Origin: Burkholderiaceae bacterium
GTDB taxonomy: Bacteria; Pseudomonadota; Gammaproteobacteria; Burkholderiales; Burkholderiaceae_D
Direction: 5' to 3'
Assembly (NCBI GenBank): GCA_019232795.1
Contig: JAFANH010000006.1
Coordinates: 62,001 to 126,000, forward strand
Length of the DNA stretch: 64,000 nucleotides
Positions within the stretch are counted from its first letter, which is position 1. Each line of letters opens with the position of its first letter. A model generated the notes under the pieces. The model was not told where the DNA came from, ran no database searches, and saw nothing but the letters and a program-made list of their open reading frames with translations. Shown here in pieces: positions 26,048-35,333 of this stretch. The translations under genes were made by a program, and so were the position numbers.

Positions 26048-29000
26048 CTACTTCTGCTCCACGGTGAGCCGGCTGCAGAACCAGGTATTGCGGCCGTGGT
26101 TCTTGGCTTCATACAAGGCGAGATCGGCCGCCTTGTACAGTTCGGCCTGCGTGCTGCCATGCACGCCGAAAATCGCCACGCCGATACTGGCGGACATGGG
26201 AAGCTCCTGCTGGGAAAACGCGATCGGCTCCGCAAACATTTTGATGATACGTTGGCACACGGCTTCGATGGTGCTTTCCGGATCGAGGTGATCGAGCAGC
26301 ACGGCAAATTCGTCGCCGCCGAGCCGGCCCACGAAATCCACGGCACGCGTCGCCAGCTTGAGTCTTTCGGCAGTAACCACCAGCACGGCATCGCCGGCAT
26401 CGTGCCCGTAGGTGTCGTTGACCAGCTTGAATTTGTCCAGATCGACCAGCAGCAGTGCAAAACGGGTACCGTTGCGCTCAGCCAGGGCACGGAAATTTTC
26501 GAAGCGCTCGGCAAACAGCCGGCGGTTCGGCAAACCGGTCAGGGCATCGAGAAAAGCAATCTCCTCCAGCTGCAGCTTACTCTGCCTCAACTCCTCCGTG
26601 CGCTTGGCGACGATGGCTTCAAGCTCCAGCTGCGATCTGCGCAAATAAGCAGTGCGCATGTGGATCAGCTGCATCACCAGGGCGATGGCGGCGGCGGCAA
26701 GCAACAGCCGGAACAGCCAGGTCTGATACCAGGCCGGCAGCACCTTGAACGGAATCGCCAACTCCCGCTGCGTCCATACGCCATCGCGATTGCTGCCTCG
26801 AATGAGCAGGCGATAATCTCCAGGCGCCATATTGGTATAGACGGCTACACGCTTGGACGCATCGGTCGACACCCAATCGGAGTCATAACCTTCCAGCTTG
26901 TAGGCATAGCGATTGCGGTGCGGTGCCGAATAGTCGAGCGACGCAAATTCGATCTGGAATGCGCGGTCTTCCGGATTCACGACTAGGGGCGCAAGCGCGC
27001 CAGGCATGCCATTTTGGCCGTTCAAGTCCATCGTCGGCACCTGGCGTCCGCCGACACGTATTTCGCTGACTACCGTCGGCGCCGTAAACAAGCGCTGATG
27101 CACCAGTTGCGGATGGACCACGCTCAAACCGCCCAAACCGCCAAACAGCACGTCGCCTTCCGCAGTCAAAGCGGAAGCATGATTCCAATAATTGCGGAAC
27201 TGCGCGCCGTCGGCGCGGAAGAAAGAGCGGACATGGAAGTTCGCGGGGTCGACCATGGCAATCCCGTTGTCGGTACTGGCCCACATGCGGCCCTGTGTGT
27301 CGCGCTGCAAGGCGTCGATATTCGCGTTCGGCAAGCCTTCCGCGGTACCCAGATGATTGATATCGAACTTGCCGCCACCGCTATCCCTGACCACGAAGAT
27401 GCCGCCGCCGCTGGTGCCCACCCATAACCTGCCCTGCAGATCGAGCATCATGTCGGCAACGAATTCGCTGGTCAGGGATCCCACCGGCGCAAAGGTGCCG
27501 GCACGCGGATCGAAGACATTCAACCCATGCATGGTGCCAACCCACATGCGGCCGTCGCCGCGCTGCACCAGCGCCGTCACGCGATTATCGGAAACGCCAT
27601 TCGCATCGGCCGTGGTATAGGTATGCCACGCGGATTTCTTGCGGTCGTAACGCAACATGCCGGACTGCGTGCCCACCCACAGGATGTCGCCGTCGATCAA
27701 CAGCGTCTGCACATAAGGGTGGCCGCCATTGACCGGTGTCGGCGCCACGCTCAAATGACGGGCATCGGCATCGCTGTGATACAAGCCGACCGTGGTGCCG
27801 ATCCACATGCTGCCGTCGGGTTCTTCGGCGAAAGCGGGGACCGAGCGCTTCGGCAACGCCGACCGGTTCGCCGGATCGGGACGCAAGGCAGCGACGCGAT
27901 GGCCGTGGGGATCAAAGACGTCCACACCCCCGCTGTGATAGCCGATCCACAAGCGGCCGCGCCTGTCGGTCAGCAAGCCGATGGCGTTGGCTTCCGCCAG
28001 GCGGTCCGGGCGGGCCGGGTCGGCCATGACGGTTTGAATCGCGGTCGCGGTGGGGTCGGTGCGGCTCACGCCCTGTTCCGTCGCCACCCATAGTTCGCCG
28101 GAACGGTCCAGCAAGATAGCCAGGCATTGGTCATCGGCCAGGCTGGTGGTATCGCTTTGGTTGTGATGGATCTGGCGCAAGCTGCCGGAAGCCGGATCAA
28201 ACGTGAACAGGCCTGCGCCATAGGTCGCAAGCCACATTTTGCGATCGGCGCCGACGATGATGCCATGAACCGATTGCGTGCGCAGGTCGGCATTCTCGGG
28301 AGACTTGCTTTCGATCAGCCTGGCGCCCTTGTCCGCTTCGACGGAGCCTATGCCGTGCAGGCCCGTACCGAACCACAGCTTGCCGGTGTCGTCGGTTGCA
28401 AGCGAATACACGGGGTCGGTAACGACATGCTGATTTTCCGGATCGATAATAGGGAAGGACTCGAATTCATTCGAACCGGGCTTCATTCTCACCAGCCCGC
28501 TATTGGTGCCTATCCACAAGCTGCGGTCGGCAGCCAAAGTCAGCGCCTGCACATTGCTGTCTGGCAGACTGCGGCTTTGCCCCTCCACGTGCCGATAGCT
28601 GACGACGTTCCCGCTGGCCGGATCGAGATGATCAAGGCCGCCTTCCGTGCCGACCCAGATACCGCCCGCGCCATCTCCGGTGATCGCCAGCACATTGGCC
28701 GCACTCAAGCCATGCGGTCCGCCGACCGGATAGCGAATGAAGCGCTCGGTAGTGCGGTCGAGTCTTGCCACGCCGCCGGTGGCCGTGCCTATCCACAGGT
28801 TGTTGGCGCGGTCGACGTACAGCGCCTGAACATAGTCGGCCGGCAATGAGGTCGCGTCCTTGGGATCGTAGCGGAACAGGCGGAAGCTATAGCCGTCGTA
28901 GCGAGTCACGCCGCTTTGCGTTCCTATCCAAATGAAGCCGTCGGCGTCCTGCGCCAAGGCAGTCAACGCATTGTCCGGCAATCCGGAATCGGCGGTGATG

Positions 29001-29137
29001 TGGGTAAACAATGGGCTGGTCATCGCCGCCCAACGCTCATTGGCGGAACTGGTGGGGTCGGCCAGCGCCGTGGCGCCGAATACCAGCAGCAAGGCACAAC
29101 ACTGACACAGGGTGCGTGCGATATATCTTGAAATCAT
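26048..29137 (-). CDS. Beta-propeller sensor diguanylate cyclase
   Basis: The 1029-aa inner-membrane receptor has, in order: a signal peptide (ending GATALA), two seven-bladed-propeller arrays built of reg-prop repeats (many WIGT/WVGT motifs, residues ~40-690), a Y_Y_Y-type domain (~715-790), one transmembrane helix (~806-827), a linker coiled coil, and a GGDEF domain. The active site is G940-GDEF with an intact inhibitory I-site R931-x-x-D934 spaced five residues before it. It should make c-di-GMP from two GTP and be feedback-inhibited. The periplasmic propeller resembles glycan-sensing hybrid sensors, but the ligand is unknown. M13 and M28 peptidase genes follow on the same strand. Confidence 0.92.
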   Translation of the reverse strand: MISRYIARTLCQCCALLLVFGATALADPTSSANERWAAMTSPLFTHITADSGLPDNALTALAQDADGFIWIGTQSGVTRYDGYSFRLFRYDPKDATSLPADYVQALYVDRANNLWIGTATGGVARLDRTTERFIRYPVGGPHGLSAANVLAITGDGAGGIWVGTEGGLDHLDPASGNVVSYRHVEGQSRSLPDSNVQALTLAADRSLWIGTNSGLVRMKPGSNEFESFPIIDPENQHVVTDPVYSLATDDTGKLWFGTGLHGIGSVEADKGARLIESKSPENADLRTQSVHGIIVGADRKMWLATYGAGLFTFDPASGSLRQIHHNQSDTTSLADDQCLAILLDRSGELWVATEQGVSRTDPTATAIQTVMADPARPDRLAEANAIGLLTDRRGRLWIGYHSGGVDVFDPHGHRVAALRPDPANRSALPKRSVPAFAEEPDGSMWIGTTVGLYHSDADARHLSVAPTPVNGGHPYVQTLLIDGDILWVGTQSGMLRYDRKKSAWHTYTTADANGVSDNRVTALVQRGDGRMWVGTMHGLNVFDPRAGTFAPVGSLTSEFVADMMLDLQGRLWVGTSGGGIFVVRDSGGGKFDINHLGTAEGLPNANIDALQRDTQGRMWASTDNGIAMVDPANFHVRSFFRADGAQFRNYWNHASALTAEGDVLFGGLGGLSVVHPQLVHQRLFTAPTVVSEIRVGGRQVPTMDLNGQNGMPGALAPLVVNPEDRAFQIEFASLDYSAPHRNRYAYKLEGYDSDWVSTDASKRVAVYTNMAPGDYRLLIRGSNRDGVWTQRELAIPFKVLPAWYQTWLFRLLLAAAAIALVMQLIHMRTAYLRRSQLELEAIVAKRTEELRQSKLQLEEIAFLDALTGLPNRRLFAERFENFRALAERNGTRFALLLVDLDKFKLVNDTYGHDAGDAVLVVTAERLKLATRAVDFVGRLGGDEFAVLLDHLDPESTIEAVCQRIIKMFAEPIAFSQQELPMSASIGVAIFGVHGSTQAELYKAADLALYEAKNHGRNTWFCSRLTVEQK

Positions 29138-29310
29138 TCAGCGTCGTTCGGATCGGCCCGAGGCGGTGCGATATCAAAATGAGGATGGTCCAATCTACCA
29201 CCCCTTCTTAGAATGTCAACATTTTAATCGAGGAAATCGTTTGCCTGCGCTAAAATTGCCTTGATCGTGCGATCGTTTCGCGCATCAAAAACCCAACATC
29301 AAGTAGGGCA

Positions 29311-30849
29311 TTGTTCAAAGTGACATGTGATGCATCATCGGATGGCAGGCTGTCCGATGACCCCAGTCTATTGCGTCCGGCAAGCGCGCCCGCAATCGTA
29401 CAACCGGCATCCGGAGAGTCCGGGATGCGGGCCTTGAACCGCCTGCTGGAACAAGGGCAACTGGACGAAGCCGAGACCATCGCCATCCGTCTCACGCAAG
29501 AGCGCCCGCAACACGGCCCCGCGTGGAAATTTCTGGGAGTGATCTTGAAATTGCAGGGCAGGCACGGCGAAGCTTTGCGTGCCATGCATCGTGCCTTTCA
29601 ATTATTGCCTGACGATGACCAGGTGCAAAGCAATTTGGGCGCCGCGCTGGCCGAGGCCGGAGAATTGCCGGCGGCGGAACAGCTTCACCGGCGCGCGCTT
29701 GACATCAATCCCCGCAATACCCAGACGCACACCAATCTCGGCAACGTCCTGAGTCTGCAGGGCCGCATGGAAGAGGCCGAAACCTGTCTGCGGCGTGCGC
29801 TGGAACTGCAGCCGGACTTTGCCCAGGGCCATCACAATCTCGGCAGCCTGCTCCATGATCTGGGCCGGATCGCGGAGGCTCGCTCCTGCTACCGGCGTGC
29901 GATCGAGCTTGACCGCAATCTGGCGCAGACGCACTGGAACGACAGTATGTGCCAATTGCAGGCCGGCGACTTCGACCAAGGCTGGCAGCAGTACGAGTGG
30001 CGCCTGCAAACTGCACACATACGCGTGCGGCGCTTCGAACAGGCGCAATGGAGTGGACAAGACCTGCAGGACAAGACAGTACTGCTGCACGCCGAACAGG
30101 GCCTGGGCGACACCCTGCAATTCTGCCGCTATGCGCCACTGGTTGCGGCGCGCGGCGCGCGCGTGCTGCTGCAGGCGCCATCCGCGCTCAAACGGCTGTT
30201 GACCGGCTTGCCAGGTGTCGCGCAACTAATGGCCGAAGGCGAAGTCTTGCCCGCCTTCGACTACCATTGTCCCATGCTCAGCCTGCCACTGGCTTTCGGC
30301 ACCTGCTTGTCCAGCATCCCCGCACGGGTACCCTACCTGACAGTCACGTCCAATGCGGCCGATGCGTGGCGCAAAAATTTGGAGGCAATGGATATTCCCC
30401 GCATCGGCATTGCCTGGGCCGGCAATCCGCAGCACCGTCATGATCGCTGGCGTTCGATCGCGTTGGAACATTTCCTCGACCTGGCTGATGGAAATCAGAC
30501 TTTCCATTGCCTGCAAAAAGACATCTCCGTGACAGACTTGTCCCTGCTGGAGACGCGAGCCGATGTTTACCGCCACGCGCTGAACGATTTCAGCGACACC
30601 GCGGCGTTGATCATGGCATTGGACTTGGTGATCACCGTCGATACCGCGGTGGCCCACCTGGCGGGTGCCCTGGGTAAGCCCGTTTGGCTGCTGTTGCCGT
30701 TTCAGGCGGACTGGCGCTGGCTGACGCAGCGCGAAGACAGCCCTTGGTATCCCACAATGAGACTGTTCCGGCAGACGGTACGCGAAGATTGGGGCAGCGT
30801 TTTCGCGGCGGTGAGACAGGCGCTTGCGCGTCGTTTCGGAAAAACCTAA
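29311..30849 (+). CDS. TPR protein fused to a GT9/heptosyltransferase-like domain
   Basis: The 512-aa protein has tetratricopeptide repeats at ~38-230 (for example TNLGNVLSLQGRMEEAETCL and HNLGSLLHDLGRIAEARSCY). A C-terminal domain (~260-510) has a glycosyltransferase-family-9 look: LLHAEQGLGDTLQFCRYAPL, IGIAWAGNPQHRHDRWRSI and LVITVDTAVAHLAGALGKPV. This TPR-GT9 architecture is widespread in proteobacteria, often near flagellar or glycosylation genes, with unproven activity. The start is uncertain: the frame begins with TTG at 29311, GTG at 29320 is an alternative, and the first in-frame ATG is 29425. Its end overlaps the convergent HDOD gene by 4 bp. Confidence 0.8.
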   Translation: MFKVTCDASSDGRLSDDPSLLRPASAPAIVQPASGESGMRALNRLLEQGQLDEAETIAIRLTQERPQHGPAWKFLGVILKLQGRHGEALRAMHRAFQLLPDDDQVQSNLGAALAEAGELPAAEQLHRRALDINPRNTQTHTNLGNVLSLQGRMEEAETCLRRALELQPDFAQGHHNLGSLLHDLGRIAEARSCYRRAIELDRNLAQTHWNDSMCQLQAGDFDQGWQQYEWRLQTAHIRVRRFEQAQWSGQDLQDKTVLLHAEQGLGDTLQFCRYAPLVAARGARVLLQAPSALKRLLTGLPGVAQLMAEGEVLPAFDYHCPMLSLPLAFGTCLSSIPARVPYLTVTSNAADAWRKNLEAMDIPRIGIAWAGNPQHRHDRWRSIALEHFLDLADGNQTFHCLQKDISVTDLSLLETRADVYRHALNDFSDTAALIMALDLVITVDTAVAHLAGALGKPVWLLLPFQADWRWLTQREDSPWYPTMRLFRQTVREDWGSVFAAVRQALARRFGKT

Positions 30850-31706
30850 GAAAGCGCCTGGAAAACCAGGTCCATCTCTTCCTTGCGGTCAACCATCAAT
30901 TCCTTGCCGGTTTGCTGATTCAAGCCCAGCAACACCAAGGCGTAAGGCGGCGTTTCCCAATCGATCTGCGGCTCGCGGTCGGGATAGAAATCGGCATCGA
31001 GAATATCGGCTGCCAGCACCACGTCGGTCAAGTCGGCCGCACCCGGATGGACACGGTCGAATTCGCGATGGTCGAGTACAGCGGCACGAATTTCATCGGA
31101 CACTTCCCAATTCTCGAGCACCACGGCGCCGATGTTCAAATGCCAGCGGTCGACCACGTCCCACAACGCGTCCATGTCGGCAACAGCGGCGGGAAAGGAT
31201 TGCGCCCGGCTCAGAATATAGAATTTCCCGATGTCGTGCAGCAGGCCGGCAATCATGGCCGTGTCGGGCGGCACTCGCGTCAGCCTGCGCGCCATCACGT
31301 AGGACAGGGCCGCCACGCGGATGCTGCGATTCCACAAACCGTCGACCAGATTCGGTCCGGCGGCATTGTTTTGCGTCTGCGCCAGTTGTTTCATGCACAC
31401 GGCAAGCGCAACGTTACGCACGAGGTCGAAACCGAGGCGCAGGGTGGCCTGCCGCAAGTCGAAAGTGGGTGGATTGCCGCGGCTGAAGGCCGCGGAGTTA
31501 GCCAGCCTCAGGATTTGTGCGGATAAAACCGGCTCGGCGCCTATGATGCGCGCAATTTTTTCACTCGACGTATTCGCATCGTTGAGCGCATGACGAATCT
31601 TCATCGTCACGTTCGATGAAGTCGGAAAAAGCAATTCCTTCGACGAAAGCTCGGCGGTCAAGCTTTCGAGAAACTCGAATTCCTTTCCCTTGTCTAACTC
31701 TGTCAT
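30846..31706 (-). CDS. HDOD-domain signalling protein
   Basis: This 286-aa protein consists mainly of an HDOD domain (PF08668 type), the HD-GYP-related output module found in bacterial signalling. Recognisable stretches are SEKIARIIGAEPVLSAQIL, LRLANSAAF, LRLGFDLVRNVALAV and AGLLHDIGKFYILSR, the last retaining the His-Asp pair. A catalytic phosphodiesterase site is not complete, as is usual for HDOD. Members are implicated in c-di-GMP-linked or stress regulation, and a diguanylate cyclase lies nearby on the same strand beyond the TPR-glycosyltransferase. No receiver domain is attached. Confidence 0.85.
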   Translation of the reverse strand: MTELDKGKEFEFLESLTAELSSKELLFPTSSNVTMKIRHALNDANTSSEKIARIIGAEPVLSAQILRLANSAAFSRGNPPTFDLRQATLRLGFDLVRNVALAVCMKQLAQTQNNAAGPNLVDGLWNRSIRVAALSYVMARRLTRVPPDTAMIAGLLHDIGKFYILSRAQSFPAAVADMDALWDVVDRWHLNIGAVVLENWEVSDEIRAAVLDHREFDRVHPGAADLTDVVLAADILDADFYPDREPQIDWETPPYALVLLGLNQQTGKELMVDRKEEMDLVFQALS

Positions 31707-31799
31707 AAGCGTTCAATCGTATGTGTTGCAGGCGCCAGCCGAAAGGCAAGGCGCCGATAGTCGGAAATTATAACCTTCTGGCAAGTATTGGGGCCTTAT

Positions 31800-31820
31800 T
31801 AAGGTCCATATAAGGTCCAT
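31800..31820 (+). promoter_or_regulatory. 11-bp-spaced direct repeat upstream of the TPR/Gly-rich gene
   Basis: TAAGGTCCAT occurs twice, at 31800-31809 and 31811-31820. The copies are about one helical turn apart, in the 270-bp gap between the divergent HDOD gene and the gene starting at 31977. Same-face tandem sites of this kind often bind a regulator; no known operator consensus is recognised. Confidence 0.3.
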
Positions 31821-31976
31821 AAACGTGCCATAAACAGCCCTCAGGACAACGCCAAACAGGTTTCACTTTAAAATACGGAAGCAAGACGAACGGGATTTGT
31901 GGGCCGTCTTGAAAAGCCGTAAAGTCGGCCCAAACTGTGATCGTACGCCTTTTGAGGCGCATTTAGGAGCAATAGC

Positions 31977-32855
31977 ATGCTGAAGAAATCTCTGATTTTC
32001 CCGTCCTTGCTGGCCTTGGCGCTCAGCGCCGCGGCGCCGGCCATGGCTGCCGGTGACGCCAGCATCCACGAGGTGTACCAGGCCGCCGAAGCCGGAAGAA
32101 TGGACGAAGCCCAGGCTATGATGGAAAAGGTGCTGAAAGATCATCCGAATAGCGCCAAGGCGCATTATGTCGAGGCTGATCTATTGGGGAAACAAGGGCA
32201 CTTCGGCGAGGCCAAGGAAGAGTTGAACACCGCCGAACGGCTCGACCCCAGCCTGAAGTTCGCCACGCCGCAAGCCATTCATGAACTGGAAGCGCGCATC
32301 GCTCCGCATCCAGTGTTGCTGCAGCCGCAGGCTCAGCCACAAGCTTACCAGTCCTATCAGCGTCCGGTGATGCGCACCAGCAGCAATGACGGCGGCTGGG
32401 GCATGACCTTGTTGATCGTGTTCGGCCTGATCGCTCTGTTCTTCATTATCGGCCGTGCACTCAGCCGCCGCAACACGGTGGTTTATCCCGGCTATGGCCC
32501 CGGTATGCAGCCTATGCAGCCTGGCGCCCAAGCCTATGGCCCCGGATATGCTCCCGGCTACGGTCCGGGCTATGGTCCGGGCTATGGCGCCGGCGGCGGC
32601 CTGGGTTCCGGCATTGTCGGCGGCCTGGCGACCGGCGCCGCCCTCGGCGCCGGCATGGTTGCCGGCGAAGAGCTCATGCATCACTTCACCGACGGCGACC
32701 GCCGCAACGTGGTGTACGAAAATCCGCCGGGCAATGCCGGTTACACGCCAGCCGACTATACGCCGGACGATATGGGCGGCAACGATTTCGGCGTCAACGA
32801 CAGCTCGTCGTGGGATGACGGCGGTGGCGGGGGCGGCGGCAGCGACGACTGGTAA
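31977..32855 (+). CDS. Exported TPR protein with transmembrane helix and Gly-rich tail
   Basis: The 292-aa product begins with a signal peptide (MLKKSLIFPSLLALALSAAA, cut near AMAAG) after an AGGAG site. Residues ~27-95 form about two TPR units (VYQAAEAGRMDEAQAMMEKV, LLGKQGHFGEAKEELNTAER). One transmembrane helix follows at ~142-162 (WGMTLLIVFGLIALFFIIG). Then come a Gly/Tyr/Pro repeat region (PGYGPGYG), a Gly/Ala segment and an acidic Gly-rich end. The N-terminal half would be periplasmic. The composition suggests a low-complexity scaffold; I do not recognise a named family. A strong intrinsic terminator follows 27 bp after the stop. Confidence 0.8.
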   Translation: MLKKSLIFPSLLALALSAAAPAMAAGDASIHEVYQAAEAGRMDEAQAMMEKVLKDHPNSAKAHYVEADLLGKQGHFGEAKEELNTAERLDPSLKFATPQAIHELEARIAPHPVLLQPQAQPQAYQSYQRPVMRTSSNDGGWGMTLLIVFGLIALFFIIGRALSRRNTVVYPGYGPGMQPMQPGAQAYGPGYAPGYGPGYGPGYGAGGGLGSGIVGGLATGAALGAGMVAGEELMHHFTDGDRRNVVYENPPGNAGYTPADYTPDDMGGNDFGVNDSSSWDDGGGGGGGSDDW

Positions 32856-32881
32856 GCGCCGCGCATTTGTCCCGCAAAGAA

Positions 32882-32910
32882 AAACGGCCTGCAATGCAGG
32901 CCGTTTTTTT
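32882..32910. terminator. Bidirectional intrinsic terminator
   Basis: A long near-perfect stem (AAAACGGCCTGC pairing with GCAGGCCGTTTT) is flanked by an A-run on the left and a T-run on the right. It sits between the convergent stops of the TPR/Gly-rich gene (32855) and tldD (32924) and would terminate both transcripts. Confidence 0.9.
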
Positions 32911-32923
32911 ATGATCTGCGAGC

Positions 32924-34384
32924 TTACGCAGTCCCGCCTACCGTCACCCCTTCGATCCGCATGGTCGGCTGCCCCACGCCAACCGGCACGCTCTGCCCTT
33001 CCTTGCCGCATACTCCTATACCCGGATCGAGCCGCATGTCATTGCCTATCATGGACACGCGGTGCAAGACTTCGGGTCCGTTGCCGATCAGAGTCGCCCC
33101 CTTGACCGGGTAGGTGGCCTTGCCGTTTTCTATCATGTAAGCCTCGCTGGCCGAAAACACGAACTTGCCGCTGGTAATATCCACCTGCCCGCCGCCGAAG
33201 TTCACCGCATACAAGCCGTTCTTGACCGAGGCGAGGATTTCCGCCGGGTCCTTGTCGCCGCCCAGCATATAGGTATTGGTCATGCGCGGCATGGGCAAAT
33301 GGGCAAACGACTCGCGGCGCGCGTTGCCGGTCACCGGCATCTTCATCAGGCGCGCATTCATGGTGTCCTGGATATAGCCCTTCAGGATGCCGTCTTCGAT
33401 CAGCGTCGTGCACTGGGTGGCATTGCCTTCATCGTCGATGTTGAGCGAACCGCGCCGGTCGGACAAGGTACCGTCATCGACCACAGTCACGCCCTTGGCG
33501 GCCACTGCTTGGCCGATGCGTCCCGAGAACGTGCTCGAACCCTTGCGGTTGAAATCGCCTTCCAGGCCATGCCCGACCGCTTCATGCAGCAGGATACCGG
33601 GCCAGCCCGGACCAAGCACCACCGTCATCGGGCCGGCCGGTGCAGGACGTGCATCGAGATTGACCAGCGCCGATTCGACCGCTTCGTTAGCGAAGCGCTC
33701 GAGCACGGCGTCGGTGAAATAGGCGTAATCGTAGCGGCCGCCGCCGCCGCTCGAGCCGACTTCGCGCCGGCCGTTCTGTTCTGCAATCACGGTGACCGAT
33801 ACTCGCACCAGCGGCCGGATGTCGGCCGCAATGACGCCGTCGCTGCGCACCACCAGCACCACATCGTACTCGCCGGCCAGGCCCGCCATCACCTGCACCA
33901 CGCGCGGGTCCTTGGCGCGCGCGATGCGTTCCACGCGCTCCAGCAGCTTGACCTTGGCCGTGGCATCGAGCGATCCAAGCGGGTCGCGCGGCAGGTACAG
34001 GGAACGTCCGCCGGCAGCTTCGATATGCGCGGGCAATTTGATCTTGCCGGCGCCCTGACGCGCGATGGTGCGCGTGGCTGCAGCCGCCTCGAGCAAGGCA
34101 CGCTCGGAAATTTCGTCGGAATACGAGAACGCCGTCTTGTCGCCGGAAACGGCACGCACGCCGACGCCTTGATCGATGGAAAAGCTGCCCGTCTTGACGA
34201 TGCCCTCTTCCAGGCTCCAGCCTTCGCTCTTGGTAAACTGGAAGTAGAGGTCGGCATAGTCAACCTTGTGCGTAAACATCGATCCCAGGGCCCGCAGCAA
34301 TTTGCCTTCGTCGAGCCCGAAGGGCGTCAGCAATACCGAACGGGCGATATCCAGCGATTGGAAATTCGGCTCAAATGGTTTCAT
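32924..34384 (-). CDS. tldD: Metalloprotease TldD
   Basis: TldD forms a heterodimeric zinc protease with TldE/PmbA that cleaves small unfolded peptides (CcdA, microcin B17 precursor in E. coli). The ATG at 34384 gives MKPFEPNFQSLDIARSVLL and 486 aa, close to E. coli TldD (481). A 19-codon upstream extension of the frame is rejected. The zinc motif HExxxH is present as HEAVGHGLEGDF, and the conserved end GVCGKEGQSVPVGVGQPT is intact. The partner pmbA is not in the window. It is last in the yhdP - nitrilase - tldD run, an order familiar from Burkholderiales. Confidence 0.95.
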   Translation of the reverse strand: MKPFEPNFQSLDIARSVLLTPFGLDEGKLLRALGSMFTHKVDYADLYFQFTKSEGWSLEEGIVKTGSFSIDQGVGVRAVSGDKTAFSYSDEISERALLEAAAATRTIARQGAGKIKLPAHIEAAGGRSLYLPRDPLGSLDATAKVKLLERVERIARAKDPRVVQVMAGLAGEYDVVLVVRSDGVIAADIRPLVRVSVTVIAEQNGRREVGSSGGGGRYDYAYFTDAVLERFANEAVESALVNLDARPAPAGPMTVVLGPGWPGILLHEAVGHGLEGDFNRKGSSTFSGRIGQAVAAKGVTVVDDGTLSDRRGSLNIDDEGNATQCTTLIEDGILKGYIQDTMNARLMKMPVTGNARRESFAHLPMPRMTNTYMLGGDKDPAEILASVKNGLYAVNFGGGQVDITSGKFVFSASEAYMIENGKATYPVKGATLIGNGPEVLHRVSMIGNDMRLDPGIGVCGKEGQSVPVGVGQPTMRIEGVTVGGTA

Positions 34385-34480
34385 GACAATGTCCCGGCGA
34401 TTGATTTTGTATGAGATTGTAGAGCATGTTCGGCCAGGCAAGCGTCTGCCGTGCCGCTTTGCCCATCCGCGTCGACGGAT

Positions 34481-35290
34481 TTACAGTTTGCGATGCCGCA
34501 ACGCAGGCAAGCTCTCGCGCACCCTGTGCAAATGGCTGGTCTCGACGGAACCGCTCACCACCCCTTCGCCGTCGGCCAGTACCGCCAGCACTTCGCCCCA
34601 GGGATCGATCAGCATGCTATGCCCCCAGGTACGGCGGCCGTTCGGATGCTGGCCGCCCTGGGCCGCCGCCAGCACATAACACTGGTTTTCGACTGCGCGC
34701 GCACGCAACAGCAACTCCCAATGCGCCTTGCCCGTGGTATAGGTGAACGCCGCCGGCACCATCATCAGCGCGCATGTCCCCATGGCGCGGTACAGTTCGG
34801 GAAAACGCAGGTCATAGCATACCGACAGGCCTACCTTGCCGAATGGCGCCTCGAAGGTCCGCACTTGGTCGCCCGGCACGATGGTGCGCGCTTCGTCGTA
34901 GGATTCGCTGCCCTTGGCGAAACTGAACAGGTGCATTTTGTCGTAGCGTGCCAAGCGCTTGCCGCTGGGGTCGTAGACCAGGGTGGTGTTCAAGACCTTG
35001 CCGGCGGCGGACGCTGCCAGCGGCAAGGTGCCGCCGACCAGCCAGATGCCATGCTCGCACGCGAACTCAGCCATCGCGGACTGAATGGGTCCGGCATCGA
35101 GCTGCTCGGCCAGGCCGACTTTGTCGCTTTCATGCATGCCCATCACCGGCCAATACTCCGGCAGCAGCACGATTTGCGCGCCGCCCTCGGCAGCTTGAGC
35201 CACAAGGCGACGCGCCGTGGCAATGTTTTCCTCCGGAACCGGCGTGGAAACCATTTGTACGGCGGCGACTGTGGTGATGGATTCGGGCAT
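34481..35290 (-). CDS. Nitrilase-superfamily amidohydrolase (Nit1/YbeM-like)
   Basis: The 269-aa carbon-nitrogen hydrolase shows the catalytic triad of the superfamily: Glu in IVLLPEYW, Lys in ARYDKMHLFSF, and the nucleophile Cys in VGLSVCYDLRFPELYRAM. The closest functional group is the Nit/omega-amidase-like branch, where bacterial members hydrolyse deaminated glutathione (metabolite repair); the specific substrate is inference. It lies 43 bp downstream of yhdP and 96 bp upstream of tldD, all on the same strand. Confidence 0.88.
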   Translation of the reverse strand: MPESITTVAAVQMVSTPVPEENIATARRLVAQAAEGGAQIVLLPEYWPVMGMHESDKVGLAEQLDAGPIQSAMAEFACEHGIWLVGGTLPLAASAAGKVLNTTLVYDPSGKRLARYDKMHLFSFAKGSESYDEARTIVPGDQVRTFEAPFGKVGLSVCYDLRFPELYRAMGTCALMMVPAAFTYTTGKAHWELLLRARAVENQCYVLAAAQGGQHPNGRRTWGHSMLIDPWGEVLAVLADGEGVVSGSVETSHLHRVRESLPALRHRKL

Positions 35291-35333
35291 GGTAAGTGGT
35301 CGTCAAATGGAAGTCGGCAGGCGCTGGCCGATA

